64,000 bases of DNA from UBA9715 sp964553375. Lineage in GTDB: Bacteria > Actinomycetota > Coriobacteriia > Coriobacteriales > Eggerthellaceae. Below are positions 42,361 through 51,693 of this stretch, piece by piece. The notes under the pieces are model-generated. The model searched no databases. It was not told the origin of the DNA and worked only from the letters and a program-made list of their open reading frames with translations. The stretch is taken from NCBI GenBank assembly GCA_964553375.1, contig CAZKKN010000003.1, positions 1-64,000 on the forward strand. The letters run 5' to 3'. Position 1 is the stretch's first letter. Every line of letters starts with the position of its first letter. A program made the translations under genes and the position numbers.

Positions 42361-42753
42361 TTAGGCGTAGATTTCCTTTTCCACCACGAGGTCGTTTTTG
42401 ATCTTGCCCACCAACCTCTGCAGGGCATCGATGCAGTGAGGACGGATGTCGGCGCCTATCAGCACGTACATAAGCGATTGGCCCACTTCCAGCTCGCCCT
42501 CGTTCAGCCAAACCTTCACGTAGTACACGCCGTCCCAGGTAAGGGCATCTGCCACGGCAGCTTCCACGCCGGCTTCATCATACGAGAACGCGACGCGGTC
42601 AACGGCGGGCATCGCCTCGCCTTGGCGCACCTGGGCCTTGGCGGTCTCGCGCACCACGCCATTGTGGGTGAGGAACATGCCGCACTTATCGGCATCCGGG
42701 CTGGCCTTCGCTTCTGCCAGCCATTCGTCCATCGAGGGTTCACGTTTCGCCAT
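42361..42753 (-). CDS. MoaE-like protein (molybdopterin synthase large-subunit family)
   Basis: A 130-residue protein. CGMFLTHNGVVRET (about 24) followed by VKVWLNEGELEVGQSLMYVLIGADIRPHC-type strands (about 79) and IKNDLVVEKEIYA at the end line up with MoaE (CGA..FxGxVR, then HRxGxLxxGE, then IWKKE). MoaE transfers sulfur from MoaD to precursor Z in molybdopterin synthesis. Some key basic residues differ, so it may be a diverged paralogue. It has its own predicted promoter and no other moa gene nearby. Confidence 0.55.
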   Translation of the reverse strand: MAKREPSMDEWLAEAKASPDADKCGMFLTHNGVVRETAKAQVRQGEAMPAVDRVAFSYDEAGVEAAVADALTWDGVYYVKVWLNEGELEVGQSLMYVLIGADIRPHCIDALQRLVGKIKNDLVVEKEIYA

Positions 42754-42788
42754 CGCCGTTCCTTTCTCTCTGTGGGTTGTTCGACACG

Positions 42789-42816
42789 ATTATAGTTGAT
42801 GGAGGATAGGATGCAA
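42789..42816 (-). promoter_or_regulatory. Promoter of the MoaE-like gene
   Basis: On the minus strand TTGCAT (42811-42816) and a perfect TATAAT (42789-42794) are 16 bases apart, about 35 bases before the start codon. AAAGGAA precedes the ATG. Confidence 0.65.
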
Positions 42817-42941
42817 CGGTCGCCCCTGGTAAGGTGCATCGGCCGATGTTTTCGCTCATCGCATATGCAATGAACTGCGCTCATTGCTACCATGGAACCT
42901 TCATTGCCGATCCGCGGCCGGGCCGCAGAAGGGAAGGCGCC

Positions 42942-44297
42942 ATGTCGCTGCCGAAATCCGATCAATCGAAGCAAGCCGATGGGCGCACGGCCATGGAGCT
43001 GGGGGCGGTGCTGCCCCGGACCGCTCAGGTGTGGGATGGGCACTTGTTCATCGGCGACGTTGATATGGTGGGGTTGGCGGCCCGCGAAGGCACGGCCCTC
43101 TATGTCTTCGACGAGGCCGACTTGCGCCACCGCATGGAGGAATACCGCGAGTCGTTTCGCGAGGTCTATCCCGATTCCGCCGTGCTCTATGCTTCCAAGG
43201 CCTTCCTCAACAAAGAGATACTGCGCATAGCCATGGAAGAGGGGCTTTGCTTGGATGTGTCCGGGGGCGGTGAGCTGGCCTGTGCCTTGGCCGTGGGTTT
43301 CCCGCCCGAGCGCATCTTCGTTCACGGCAACAACAAGACCGAAGCGGAACTGCGCGCTGCCATAGAGGCGGGAGTGGGGCGCATCGTGTTGGACAGCCGC
43401 CTGGAGCTTGCCCGGGTGAGCCGCATCGCCGGCGAGCTCGGCCGGGTGCAGAAAGTGCTCATGCGCATCACGCCGGGGGTGGAGGCCGACACCCACGAAT
43501 ATATCAAGACCGGCTGCGAGGACTCCAAATTCGGCTTCACCATGCTGGAGGATTTCGCCTTCGATTGCGTGGGCGATGTGCTGGCGGCGCCCCATGTGGA
43601 GCTCACCGGTTTCCATTGCCACATAGGCTCCCAGATCTTCGCCCTCCATTCCTTCGCCGAGGCGGTGCAGGTCATGGTGGAATTCGCCGCTCGGGTGAAG
43701 GAGCGCTACGGGCTTTCCATCACCGACCTTGATATGGGCGGCGGCTTGGGCGTTGCCTATGATGCCGAAGATAACCCGTCTTCCATCAAGGATTTCGCTC
43801 GCTGCACTGCCAATGCCGTGAAGGAGAACTGCGTCCGGTTGGGGCTTGATCTGCCACGGCTTCTCGTGGAGCCGGGACGCAGCCTGGTGGCCAACGCGGG
43901 GGTTACCCTCTATACCGTGGGGATCTTGAAAACGCTGCCTCAGATCCGCAAATACGTGGCTGTGGACGGCGGCATGTCCGATAACATCCGCACGGCGCTC
44001 TACCATGCCAACTACGAAGCGGTTATCGCCAACAAGGCCGACCAGCCGCGCAGCGAGATCGTCACGCTCTGCGGCAAGCATTGCGAAAGCGGGGACGCCG
44101 TGGTGCTCGACGGGTCCTTGCAAACCCCGGAACTCGGCGACATCGTCTGCGTTTTCGGCACCGGCGCCTACTGCTACACCATGGCATCCACCTACAATGG
44201 TCAGCCCCGGCCCGCCATCGTGTTCGTCAAGGACGGTCAGGCGCGTGTGGTCACCCGTCGTGAGACCTACGATGACCTCATGGCGCGTGATATCTAG
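42942..44297 (+). CDS. lysA: Diaminopimelate decarboxylase
   Basis: PLP enzyme converting meso-diaminopimelate to lysine, the last step of the pathway. From the ATG at 42942 it has 451 residues. PLP-binding K86 is in YASKAFLNKE; GFHCHIGSQ (about 224), DMGGGLGVAY (about 265), LVEPGRSLVANAG (about 308) and CGKHCESGD (about 377) are the family motifs of the barrel and C-terminal domain. The start is chosen by GAAGG upstream; the 36-residue longer frame has no ribosome-binding site. hom follows after 133 bases. Confidence 0.95.
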   Translation: MSLPKSDQSKQADGRTAMELGAVLPRTAQVWDGHLFIGDVDMVGLAAREGTALYVFDEADLRHRMEEYRESFREVYPDSAVLYASKAFLNKEILRIAMEEGLCLDVSGGGELACALAVGFPPERIFVHGNNKTEAELRAAIEAGVGRIVLDSRLELARVSRIAGELGRVQKVLMRITPGVEADTHEYIKTGCEDSKFGFTMLEDFAFDCVGDVLAAPHVELTGFHCHIGSQIFALHSFAEAVQVMVEFAARVKERYGLSITDLDMGGGLGVAYDAEDNPSSIKDFARCTANAVKENCVRLGLDLPRLLVEPGRSLVANAGVTLYTVGILKTLPQIRKYVAVDGGMSDNIRTALYHANYEAVIANKADQPRSEIVTLCGKHCESGDAVVLDGSLQTPELGDIVCVFGTGAYCYTMASTYNGQPRPAIVFVKDGQARVVTRRETYDDLMARDI

Positions 44298-44430
44298 CTT
44301 TTCAGCCCTGCTTCAAGATGTCCGCGGGCAGGTGCGGGGAAATAAAGTATCATCGGTGGAAGGTTTTTTCTGCATTCCGCGCCGGGCTCAAGGGCCGCTG
44401 CGCTATGCCCATTCATGAGGAGAGTGTTTT

Positions 44431-45714
44431 ATGACGGTTAAGATCGGGCTCATCGGAACCGGGACCGTAGGTGGCGGTTGTTTGGATATCCTGCAGGCCC
44501 ATCAGGGTGACTTCGCCCGTCATTTCGGTGTGGACATCCAGTTGGTGCGCCTGTGCTCGCGCCGAAGCGACGTGGCTTGCGCCCATGGCCTGGGAGATAT
44601 CTTCACCAGCGATTATCGGGACGTGATCGCCGATGATGAGGTGGAGTTGGTGATAGAGCTCATCGGTGGCACCGGTGTGGCCTACGACGTGGTATCCGAG
44701 GCGCTTAAGGCGGGCAAGTCCGTGGTGACGGCCAACAAGGCGCTTATGGCCACCAAGGGCGGGGAGCTTCTCGCCTTGGCTCAGGCCCAGGGTGCGGAAC
44801 TGGCCTTCGAGGCCAGTGTGGGCGGCGGTATCCCCATCATTGGGCCCTTGAAGCACTCCCTGATCGCCAACGGCATCACCTCGGTTCTGGGAATCGTGAA
44901 CGGCACCACCAATTACATGCTGACCCGCATGGCCGAAGACGGGCTCACCTACGATGCCGCTTTGGCTGAGGCCCAGCAGAAGGGCTTCGCCGAGGCCGAC
45001 CCGTCGGCCGACGTGGATGGCTTGGATGCGGCGGCGAAGATCGCCATATTGGCCTCCATCGCCTTCAATTCTCGCGTGACGCTGGATGATGTCCATACGG
45101 AAGGCATTCGCCCCATCTCGCCCATAGACCTGCGCACCGCCCGGGAGATGGGCTATGCGGTGAAGCTCCTTGCGCTGGCCAATCGCACGGCTTCCGGTAT
45201 AGATGTGCGCGTCCATCCCACCATGATCCCGCTGACGCACCAGATGGCAACCGTGAACGGCGTATTCAATGCCATCTATGTGGAAGGCGACGCGGTGGGG
45301 GAGACGATGTTCTTCGGCGAAGGCGCCGGGGCCGGCCCGGCCGCGAGCGCCGTCATGGGAGATGTGGTGGATGTGGCACGCCGCTTGGATGCGGGGGTGC
45401 CCCCCATCGTTGGTTGCACCTGCACCGATGACCTGCCCATCGTGCCTATGGATGAGCTCTCCACCCGTTACTACCTGCGCCTTACCGTGCCCGACCGCAT
45501 CGGTGTTTTGGCCGCGGCCTCCCAGGTGTTCTCCGATAACGACGTATCGCTGCGCTCGGTGGTCCAGGAGGGTACCAGCGCCCGGGATGCGGTGGACCTG
45601 TTCTTCGTCACCCATACGGCAGTGGAGCGCCATATCCGCGCAGCCCTTGATGAGCTGGCGGCACGCCCTGATATGCTCCTGGCCGAGCCTACGGTCATCC
45701 GCGTGGAGGAATAA
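44431..45714 (+). CDS. hom: Homoserine dehydrogenase
   Basis: Reduces aspartate semialdehyde to homoserine for threonine and methionine. The 427-residue protein has an N-terminal Rossmann domain (IGLIGTGTVGGG at 5-16), the KALMATKG segment (about 103), the catalytic region VNGTTNYMLT (about 156) with GFAEADPSADVDGLDAAAK (about 186), and a C-terminal ACT domain (about 350-427, RYYLRLTVPDRIGVLAA), so feedback control by threonine is likely. GAGGAG precedes the ATG. It is followed after 4 bases by a HAD phosphatase gene. Confidence 0.96.
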   Translation: MTVKIGLIGTGTVGGGCLDILQAHQGDFARHFGVDIQLVRLCSRRSDVACAHGLGDIFTSDYRDVIADDEVELVIELIGGTGVAYDVVSEALKAGKSVVTANKALMATKGGELLALAQAQGAELAFEASVGGGIPIIGPLKHSLIANGITSVLGIVNGTTNYMLTRMAEDGLTYDAALAEAQQKGFAEADPSADVDGLDAAAKIAILASIAFNSRVTLDDVHTEGIRPISPIDLRTAREMGYAVKLLALANRTASGIDVRVHPTMIPLTHQMATVNGVFNAIYVEGDAVGETMFFGEGAGAGPAASAVMGDVVDVARRLDAGVPPIVGCTCTDDLPIVPMDELSTRYYLRLTVPDRIGVLAAASQVFSDNDVSLRSVVQEGTSARDAVDLFFVTHTAVERHIRAALDELAARPDMLLAEPTVIRVEE

Positions 45715-45718
45715 CCTT

Positions 45719-46369
45719 ATGGGGGCAGGGGTGATATTCGACTGCGATGGCACCCTGCTCAATACCATAGGGGCTTGGCATGAGGTGCAGGAGCGCCTTT
45801 TGGACGAGCAGGGCATAACCCTGGATAAGGCCGAGCGCGACGAGTTGAGCACCCTCACCCTGGATGAGGCCGGGACCTTCTTCTTCGAGCGGTTCACGGG
45901 CGTGGAAAGCCCCACCCAGGTGCGCGACCTCATCGTGGAGCATCTGCTGGACCACTACCGCACCAAGGCCGAGGCGTTGCCCGGGGCTCGGGAGTTCGTG
46001 GAGGCCCTTGTGGCCCGCGGCATCCCTTTGGCGGTGCTCTCCTCTTCGCCTCAGGTGTTCTTACAGGCGGGCTTGGGGCGCTGTGGGCTCTTGGAGCCCT
46101 TCACGGCCATCGTGTCGGTGGATGATGTGGCCGGCTCCAAGCGCGATAGCGAGACCTACCACCACGTCTGCGACCTTTTGGGCACCGCACCCCAAGATAC
46201 TTGGTTCTTCGATGACAGCTGGTATGCCCTCAAAGCGGCCGGTGCCTCCGGTTTGCACCCGGTGGGAGTGTATAGCGCTGATGAATGCGGCACTCGCGAG
46301 GAGCTTGCAAGTTACAGCGAGCGTGTCATAGATGATTTCACAGAATTGCTCGGCGCGCTTGCGCCTTAA
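45719..46369 (+). CDS. HAD-superfamily hydrolase (phosphatase)
   Basis: A 216-residue phosphatase with the four HAD motifs: VIFDCDGTLLNT (nucleophile Asp at residue 8), VLSSSPQVF (motif II), K in AGSKRDSETYHHV (motif III) and FFDDSWYALKAA (motif IV). A helical cap domain (about 15-85) places it in subclass I with beta-phosphoglucomutase and phosphoglycolate phosphatase types. The substrate is unknown. It starts 4 bases after hom, so it may remove the phosphate of a related metabolite (homoserine pathway), which is inference. The longer frame from 45269 overlaps hom and is a shadow. Confidence 0.88.
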   Translation: MGAGVIFDCDGTLLNTIGAWHEVQERLLDEQGITLDKAERDELSTLTLDEAGTFFFERFTGVESPTQVRDLIVEHLLDHYRTKAEALPGAREFVEALVARGIPLAVLSSSPQVFLQAGLGRCGLLEPFTAIVSVDDVAGSKRDSETYHHVCDLLGTAPQDTWFFDDSWYALKAAGASGLHPVGVYSADECGTREELASYSERVIDDFTELLGALAP

Positions 46370-46467
46370 GGCCCGTTACAGGAGCATGACGGCTCCACGG
46401 ATGCTTGCAGACGCGTTTTCGCCCTTTTGGTAGAATCCAGTAGGTCGAACAAGCATCAAAGCGAGGG

Positions 46468-47997
46468 ATGAAAATGGGCAACGGGGAATTCATGGCCGGC
46501 CTTATCGCGGTCACCGGTGAGATAGACGCCTTCATGTATACCTATATCCTGGTCATCTTGCTGGTGGCCGTGGGCGTCTGGTTCAGCATCCGCACCCGGT
46601 TCGTGCAGATCCGCTACATCAAGGATATGTTCACACAGCTCACCGAGAAGAAGCATGTGGAAGGCCATAAGACCATCTCATCGTTTCAGGCTCTCATGGT
46701 CTCCACGGCCTCGCGGGTGGGTACCGGCAATATCGCCGGCATCGCCACGGCGGTGGCAACCGGTGGTCCCGGTGCCGTGTTCTGGATGTGGGCCATGGCG
46801 CTTATCGGCGCCGCTTCGGCTTTCATCGAATCCACCTTGGCTCAGATCTGGAAGGTGCGGGGCAGCCATGGGGAATTCCGGGGAGGTCCTGCCTACTACA
46901 TCCAGCAGGGCTTGGGGAAGCGTTGGCTGGGTGTCATCTTCGCCGTCTCCCTCATCTTATGCTTCGCCTTCGGGTTCAATGGCCTGCAAGCCTATAACGC
47001 CGCCTCCACTCTGGAGTACTACAACCCCGAATACGCTGCCGATGGCACCGCATTGGTTCTGGCCATCGTGCTTGCGGTGATGACGGCCTTCGTCATCTTC
47101 GGCGGTGCCAAGCGCATCTCGGTCATCTCCTCCATCGTGGTGCCCGTGATGGCCCTGGGGTATCTGGCTTTGGGCGTGTGGACCACCTTCGCTCATATCG
47201 GTGACATCCCGGCGGTCTTCCAGCTCATCATGGCCTCTGCCTTCGATTGGTCGGCCATCTTCGGTGGGTTCGCTGGCAGCGTGGTCATGCTGGGCATCAA
47301 GCGCGGACTGTTCTCCAACGAGGCCGGCATGGGGTCTGCTCCCAACGCCGCAGCTACGGCTTCGGTATCGCATCCGGTTAAGCAGGGACTCGTCCAAACC
47401 CTTTCGGTCTACATAGATACGCTGCTCATCTGCACCTGCTCTGCCATGATCGTGCTGGTCTTCTATGTCCAAGACCCCGCAGCAGCCGCTGGGCTCAACG
47501 GTATGCCGCTTGTGCAGATGGCCGTGCGCAACTCCGTGGGCGAGTGGGGGATACATTTCGTCACCTTCGCCATCTTCGCCTTCGCGTTCTCAAGCCTCAT
47601 AGGCAACTACTTCTATGCTGAGTCGAATCTGCGCTTCATCTTCGGCGGCAATAAGGCCGTGGTTGTGGTCTTCCGCCTGCTCTGCCTGGCAGTCATCTTC
47701 TATGGCTGCCTGAACAACTTCGAGCTGGCCTGGAATGTGGCTGACATTTTCATGGGCTGCATGGCTATCATCAACCTTGTGGCCATAGTCTTTTTAGGGA
47801 AGTGGGCGCTGCGGGCCTTGGCCGACTACACCGCCCAGCGCCGCCAAGGGAAAGACCCGGTGTTCGTGTCCGAGTCCATTCCGGGGTTGCCGCCTACGGA
47901 GTGTTGGCATGTGGCTGAAGTGCAGCATCATGGCGACCATCCGGTGAAGGAATACCTGGACCAATCCGTCGGCGACGACTCGCTGGGTTGGAATTAG
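46468..47997 (+). CDS. Alanine/glycine:cation symporter (AgcS family)
   Basis: A 509-residue Na+-coupled amino-acid importer with about ten membrane helices. Signature stretches are SSFQALMVSTASRVGTGNIAGIATA (SFQALMVSTASRVGTGNIAG, about 71), GEFRGGPAYYIQQGLG (about 133) and GLFSNEAGMGSAPNAAATA (about 286), which carry the substrate and sodium sites. The C-terminal 55 residues are polar and cytoplasmic. The ATG at 46468 has GAGGGA upstream; ATG 46474 is an equal alternative. It probably has its own promoter (TAGAAT at about 46431). Confidence 0.94.
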   Translation: MKMGNGEFMAGLIAVTGEIDAFMYTYILVILLVAVGVWFSIRTRFVQIRYIKDMFTQLTEKKHVEGHKTISSFQALMVSTASRVGTGNIAGIATAVATGGPGAVFWMWAMALIGAASAFIESTLAQIWKVRGSHGEFRGGPAYYIQQGLGKRWLGVIFAVSLILCFAFGFNGLQAYNAASTLEYYNPEYAADGTALVLAIVLAVMTAFVIFGGAKRISVISSIVVPVMALGYLALGVWTTFAHIGDIPAVFQLIMASAFDWSAIFGGFAGSVVMLGIKRGLFSNEAGMGSAPNAAATASVSHPVKQGLVQTLSVYIDTLLICTCSAMIVLVFYVQDPAAAAGLNGMPLVQMAVRNSVGEWGIHFVTFAIFAFAFSSLIGNYFYAESNLRFIFGGNKAVVVVFRLLCLAVIFYGCLNNFELAWNVADIFMGCMAIINLVAIVFLGKWALRALADYTAQRRQGKDPVFVSESIPGLPPTECWHVAEVQHHGDHPVKEYLDQSVGDDSLGWN

Positions 47998-48010
47998 CCG
48001 GCACCGCATC

Positions 48011-49246
48011 ATGGCCGAAAAGCGCAGGCAGGAAGGCTCAGGCGATGCCGGGCAAGGAAGGTTGCAGGGAGAGGTCTGCCCTGTGGCTCAGGCTTGCGGG
48101 GCCTGCCAGTACATAAACGAACCTTATGAGACCCAGCTTGCCCGCAAAGACGCGCAGATGGAAGGGCTTTTCGGTGCCCTGGCAGCCCAGGATGGGGCAG
48201 AATTGCGGCCGATCATCGCCATGGAGCATCCCTTCGGATATCGCTCCAAGGTCACAAGCCCGGTAGCCCCAGGTGGGCGCGGGGTGAATGGCGGTCGGCA
48301 GATCCTCACCGGCATGTATGGCCAGGGGACCCATCGCATCGTGGACACCAGCGGTTGTCGCTTGGAGGATCCGCGAGCCCAGCAGGTCATCGCCGCTCTT
48401 CCCGGCCTTATGAAGCGCTTCCGCCTCGCCCCCTACGACGAGGATGCCCATCGGGGGTTCGTCCGCCATATCATCGTACGGGTGGGCCATCAAAGCGGCG
48501 AGGTGCTTGTGACGCTTGTGACCTGCGGAGAGCGATTCCCTGCGTCTCGCGATTTCTGCCGCGAGCTCGTAAGGAAATGCCCCTTCATCACCAGTGTGGT
48601 GCAAAACATCAACACCGCTCGCACCAATACGATCCTCGGGCAGACGGAACGGCGCCTTTACGGTCCCGGGTTCATCCTGGATAGGCTTTGCGGCTTGAGC
48701 CTGCGCATCTCGTCCCAGTCGTTTTTCCAGGTGAACGCCGGACAGACCGAACGGCTCTACGAGGAGGCCGTGGCCTTGGCCGGCGTGGATGCCACCACCA
48801 CGGTACTCGATGCCTATTGTGGCACGGGGACCATCGGGCTTGTGGCGGCAGCCCGGGGAGCCGGGCGCGTCATCGGCGTGGAGGCAGTGGGGTCTGCCGT
48901 AGCCGATGCCCGGGAGAACGCCCGTCACAACGGGCTTCAGAACACGGAGTTCATCGCCGCCGATGCGGGGGAGTTCATGGGTCGTCTCGTCGCAGCCCAA
49001 GAGTCGGTGGATGTGGTTATGATCGACCCGCCCCGTGCCGGTTGCTCAGAGGAGTTCCTGGAAGCAGCCGGTGCGTTGGGTCCGAAGCGCATCGTCTACA
49101 TCTCCTGCAATCCCGAGACCCAAGTGCGGGATGTAGCGGTTTTGCGGGATAAAGGGTATAAATTGAAGGTGATACAACCGGTGGATATGTTTCCCCACAC
49201 GAGGCATATCGAATCCATAGCATTGCTCGAGCGAGAGATGGGATGA
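48011..49246 (+). CDS. 23S rRNA (uracil-5-)-methyltransferase, RumA/RlmD-type
   Basis: SAM-dependent RNA m5U methyltransferase, 411 residues. The N-terminus has CPVAQACGACQYI, cysteines for a 4Fe-4S cluster together with C69-type residues further on; the TRAM domain found in E. coli RumA is missing. The catalytic domain shows LDAYCGTGTIGLVAA (about 269), MIDPPRAGC (about 336) and SCNPETQVRD with nucleophile C366. The target base (U1939 or U747 type) cannot be told. Its stop overlaps tilS (ATGA). Confidence 0.9.
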   Translation: MAEKRRQEGSGDAGQGRLQGEVCPVAQACGACQYINEPYETQLARKDAQMEGLFGALAAQDGAELRPIIAMEHPFGYRSKVTSPVAPGGRGVNGGRQILTGMYGQGTHRIVDTSGCRLEDPRAQQVIAALPGLMKRFRLAPYDEDAHRGFVRHIIVRVGHQSGEVLVTLVTCGERFPASRDFCRELVRKCPFITSVVQNINTARTNTILGQTERRLYGPGFILDRLCGLSLRISSQSFFQVNAGQTERLYEEAVALAGVDATTTVLDAYCGTGTIGLVAAARGAGRVIGVEAVGSAVADARENARHNGLQNTEFIAADAGEFMGRLVAAQESVDVVMIDPPRAGCSEEFLEAAGALGPKRIVYISCNPETQVRDVAVLRDKGYKLKVIQPVDMFPHTRHIESIALLEREMG

Positions 49247-50334
49247 TCATGGAATTGCGGGAACGGGTAGTGAAGACCATCCTGAAGCGGAATCTGGCTG
49301 GGGATAAGACGCCGGTGTTGGCTATGATCTCCGGAGGCTCGGACTCCACGGCTTTGGCTTATCTCCTCGCTGACCTGCAAGGGGAGGGGCTTTTCGGTCC
49401 CTTGGGGCTTCTGCATGTCAATCACGGCCTGCGCGGTGACGCGGCTGACGCCGATGAGCGGTTCGTGCGGGAGCTTGCCGCAGCGCTCTCGCTTCCCTTA
49501 ACGGTGGAGAATGTGGACGTGGCTGAGGTCTGCCGAAAAGAGAACGGCAACCTGGAGGCCGTGGCTCGGCGCGTGCGCTACGAAGCCGCGAGCCACGCAT
49601 TGGCCGCCCTGTGCCAGCAAGCGGCGGTCCCGGTTTCCGAAGGCCGTATCTTCGTGGCCCATACGGCCGACGACCGTGTTGAGAACTTCTACATGCGCTC
49701 CATCGTGGGCACCGGCCCCGGGGGCTTTCGCTCTATGCGCTATTTGAATGGCCAGGTGGGACGCCCGCTTTTGGACATCGGGCGTGAGACTTTGCGCAAT
49801 GGCATCCAAAGCCGCGCCCAGGAGGGCCTGCCGGTGGTGCGCGACGATCGGGGGGCGCTTTGGTGCGAGGATGCCACCAATGCCCATACCGATCGGTTCC
49901 GCGCCTACGTGCGCCACGAGATCATCCCCTTGGCCAAGGAGAAGAATCCCAAGCTGCTCCAAACGCTGGTGCGCACCATGAACGCCATAGCCGATGAGGA
50001 TGACATGCTCAACTCCATGGCCCAGGCCCTCGTTGACCGCCATGTCCACTGGCTTATGCCCGAGCAGGAAGGCTGCGTGATCTCGCCCATCGTGGGCGCC
50101 CAGCCAGTGCCGCTTCAGCGCCGGGTCATGGTGAAGGTGCTGGAGGCTTTGCTGGACAACGATGCGCGGATAGAGTCGGCTTCGGTGGAGGCGCTGCTTG
50201 CGGGCTTTGATGATGGGGCCATGAACAGCGGTTATGTGAATAACATCCAGGGCAATCTGGCCGTGAGCGCCAACAGCAAGGGGCTGCGCATCGAGCCCAT
50301 GGCGGCATTCCGTACCCGTCGCAACATGCTCTAG
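49243..50334 (+). CDS. tilS: tRNA(Ile)-lysidine synthase
   Basis: Attaches lysine to C34 of the AUA-reading tRNA-Ile. The 363-residue protein has the PP-loop SGGSDS at residues 30-35, LLHVNHGLRGDAADADERFV (about 59; HVNHGLRG is diagnostic) and HTADDRVENFYMRSIVGTG (about 140). The C-terminal region is shorter than in E. coli TilS, as in many Actinobacteria. It overlaps the methyltransferase by 4 bases and precedes maf, hpt and ftsH, a common Gram-positive order. Confidence 0.94.
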   Translation: MIMELRERVVKTILKRNLAGDKTPVLAMISGGSDSTALAYLLADLQGEGLFGPLGLLHVNHGLRGDAADADERFVRELAAALSLPLTVENVDVAEVCRKENGNLEAVARRVRYEAASHALAALCQQAAVPVSEGRIFVAHTADDRVENFYMRSIVGTGPGGFRSMRYLNGQVGRPLLDIGRETLRNGIQSRAQEGLPVVRDDRGALWCEDATNAHTDRFRAYVRHEIIPLAKEKNPKLLQTLVRTMNAIADEDDMLNSMAQALVDRHVHWLMPEQEGCVISPIVGAQPVPLQRRVMVKVLEALLDNDARIESASVEALLAGFDDGAMNSGYVNNIQGNLAVSANSKGLRIEPMAAFRTRRNML

Positions 50335-50374
50335 GACCCAGGTGGCATTCAAGCCAGCGAAGCGAGGAAAGACC

Positions 50375-51001
50375 ATGGAATTCGATATCGTGCTTGCCAG
50401 CGCCTCCCCGCGCCGCCGGGAGCTCCTTGAGGAGGCGGGCGTGGATTTCCGTTCGTTCCCCGTGAGCGTCGACGAGACCCTGGAGCCGGATTTGGCGGCC
50501 GACCCCCTTGAGGCGGCGAAGCAGGTGGCCCAGCGCAAAGCCCGTCAAGCGGTGGAGCAGATACTCTGCGAGGGATACGAGGGCGACCTAGCGGTGTTGG
50601 GTGCCGATACCATGGTGGTCTTAGATGGGCGCATCTTCGGCAAGCCTCGGGATGCCGCTGAGGCCACGGCTATGCTCACAGAGCTTTCCGGCCAGCGCCA
50701 CGAGGTGATAACCGGCGTGTCACTTTGGCTCGTCCACGCGCCGTCCATGGAGGACCTGGACCTTGCCTACCGCACCTTCGCCGATGTGACCGCCGTGACC
50801 TTTCGGAAGCTCAGCTCGCAAGAGATCTCCCAGTACGTGGCCACGGGAGACCCGATGGACAAAGCCGGAGCCTATGGCATCCAAAGCGGGGCCGGGGCCT
50901 TCGTGGAGAAGCTTGAGGGGAGTCTGGATACGGTGATCGGGCTTCCCGTCTCGCGGCTTTTGCGGGAATATCCCGAGGTCTTCGGAGCCGAGGCCATGTA
51001 A
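50375..51001 (+). CDS. maf: Maf-family nucleoside triphosphate pyrophosphatase
   Basis: House-cleaning pyrophosphatase acting on dTTP/UTP and modified nucleotides, linked to septum control. The 208-residue product shows VLASASPRRRELLEEAG at the start, the metal and base site ADTMVVLDGRIFGKP (about 72), the RHEVITGVSL segment (about 107) and DKAGAYGIQSGAGAFVE (about 164). The ATG at 50375 has GAGGAAAG upstream. It is inserted between tilS and hpt in a likely operon. Confidence 0.94.
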   Translation: MEFDIVLASASPRRRELLEEAGVDFRSFPVSVDETLEPDLAADPLEAAKQVAQRKARQAVEQILCEGYEGDLAVLGADTMVVLDGRIFGKPRDAAEATAMLTELSGQRHEVITGVSLWLVHAPSMEDLDLAYRTFADVTAVTFRKLSSQEISQYVATGDPMDKAGAYGIQSGAGAFVEKLEGSLDTVIGLPVSRLLREYPEVFGAEAM

Positions 51002-51103
51002 AAATCGTGGCTGTTGATGAGGCGTTGCATTATCAGAGCGCGCCTGGGCAGACCAAATGGTACACTTTTCTTTCTGAACTCAAAGGAGAAGAAGTAACGA
51101 AGC

Positions 51104-51655
51104 GTGCATAAGGATATACGGGAAATACTCTTCAGCGAAGACGAGATCGCCCAGCGCGTGGCAGAGATTGGCGGCAGATTGACCGATCGCTACTCCAAAA
51201 CCGTTGACGGGGGCGATTCCGTGGTGCTCATCTCGGTATTGCGCGGGGCCGCCATCTTCATGGCGGATCTGGCCCGAGCAACCGATGTGCCTTTGGAGAT
51301 GGATTACATGGCCGTCTCCTCCTATGGCAACGGCGCCAAGAGCTCCGGGGTGGTGCGCATTGTGAAGGACCTCACCTCGAGCATCGAGGGCAAGCATGTC
51401 ATCTTGGCCGAAGACATCTTGGATAGCGGCCTCACGTTGCAATTCCTCCTGGAGAACCTGGGTTCGCGCAAACCCGCCTCTATAAGCGTGGTCACCCTTC
51501 TGCGGAAGAAGGTCGCCGATCAGGTGCCCATCGATTGCTTGGAAGTGGGCTTCGAATGCCCGGACGAGTTCATCGTGGGATACGGCCTGGACTACGCTGA
51601 ACGCTACCGTAACCTGCCTTATATCGGCGTGCTTAAGCCGGAGATCTACAGTTAG
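51104..51655 (+). CDS. hpt: Hypoxanthine phosphoribosyltransferase
   Basis: Salvages hypoxanthine and guanine to IMP and GMP. The 183-residue protein has the PRPP motif VILAEDILDSGLTL (about 103), VVLISVLRGAAIFMADL (about 39) and the KPEIYS end typical of bacterial HPRT. The start is GTG at 51104; AAAGGAG lies about 18 bases upstream, farther than usual, so initiation may be weak. hpt before ftsH is a conserved Gram-positive pair. Confidence 0.94.
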   Translation: MHKDIREILFSEDEIAQRVAEIGGRLTDRYSKTVDGGDSVVLISVLRGAAIFMADLARATDVPLEMDYMAVSSYGNGAKSSGVVRIVKDLTSSIEGKHVILAEDILDSGLTLQFLLENLGSRKPASISVVTLLRKKVADQVPIDCLEVGFECPDEFIVGYGLDYAERYRNLPYIGVLKPEIYS

Positions 51656-51693
51656 CCCCGAAACCGAGAGAGAACCGAGGAAGAAAAGACCCT

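Noticed and set aside
42834..42941. 36-residue extension of lysA
   Set aside because: No ribosome-binding site, and Cys/His-rich residues not found in the family.
45269..45718. 150-codon N-terminal extension of the HAD phosphatase
   Set aside because: It is an out-of-frame reading of hom; the HAD motif begins right after ATG 45719.
51104..51106. hpt as a broken gene because of its distant ribosome-binding site
   Set aside because: The protein is complete and well conserved from this GTG; only initiation strength is in doubt.
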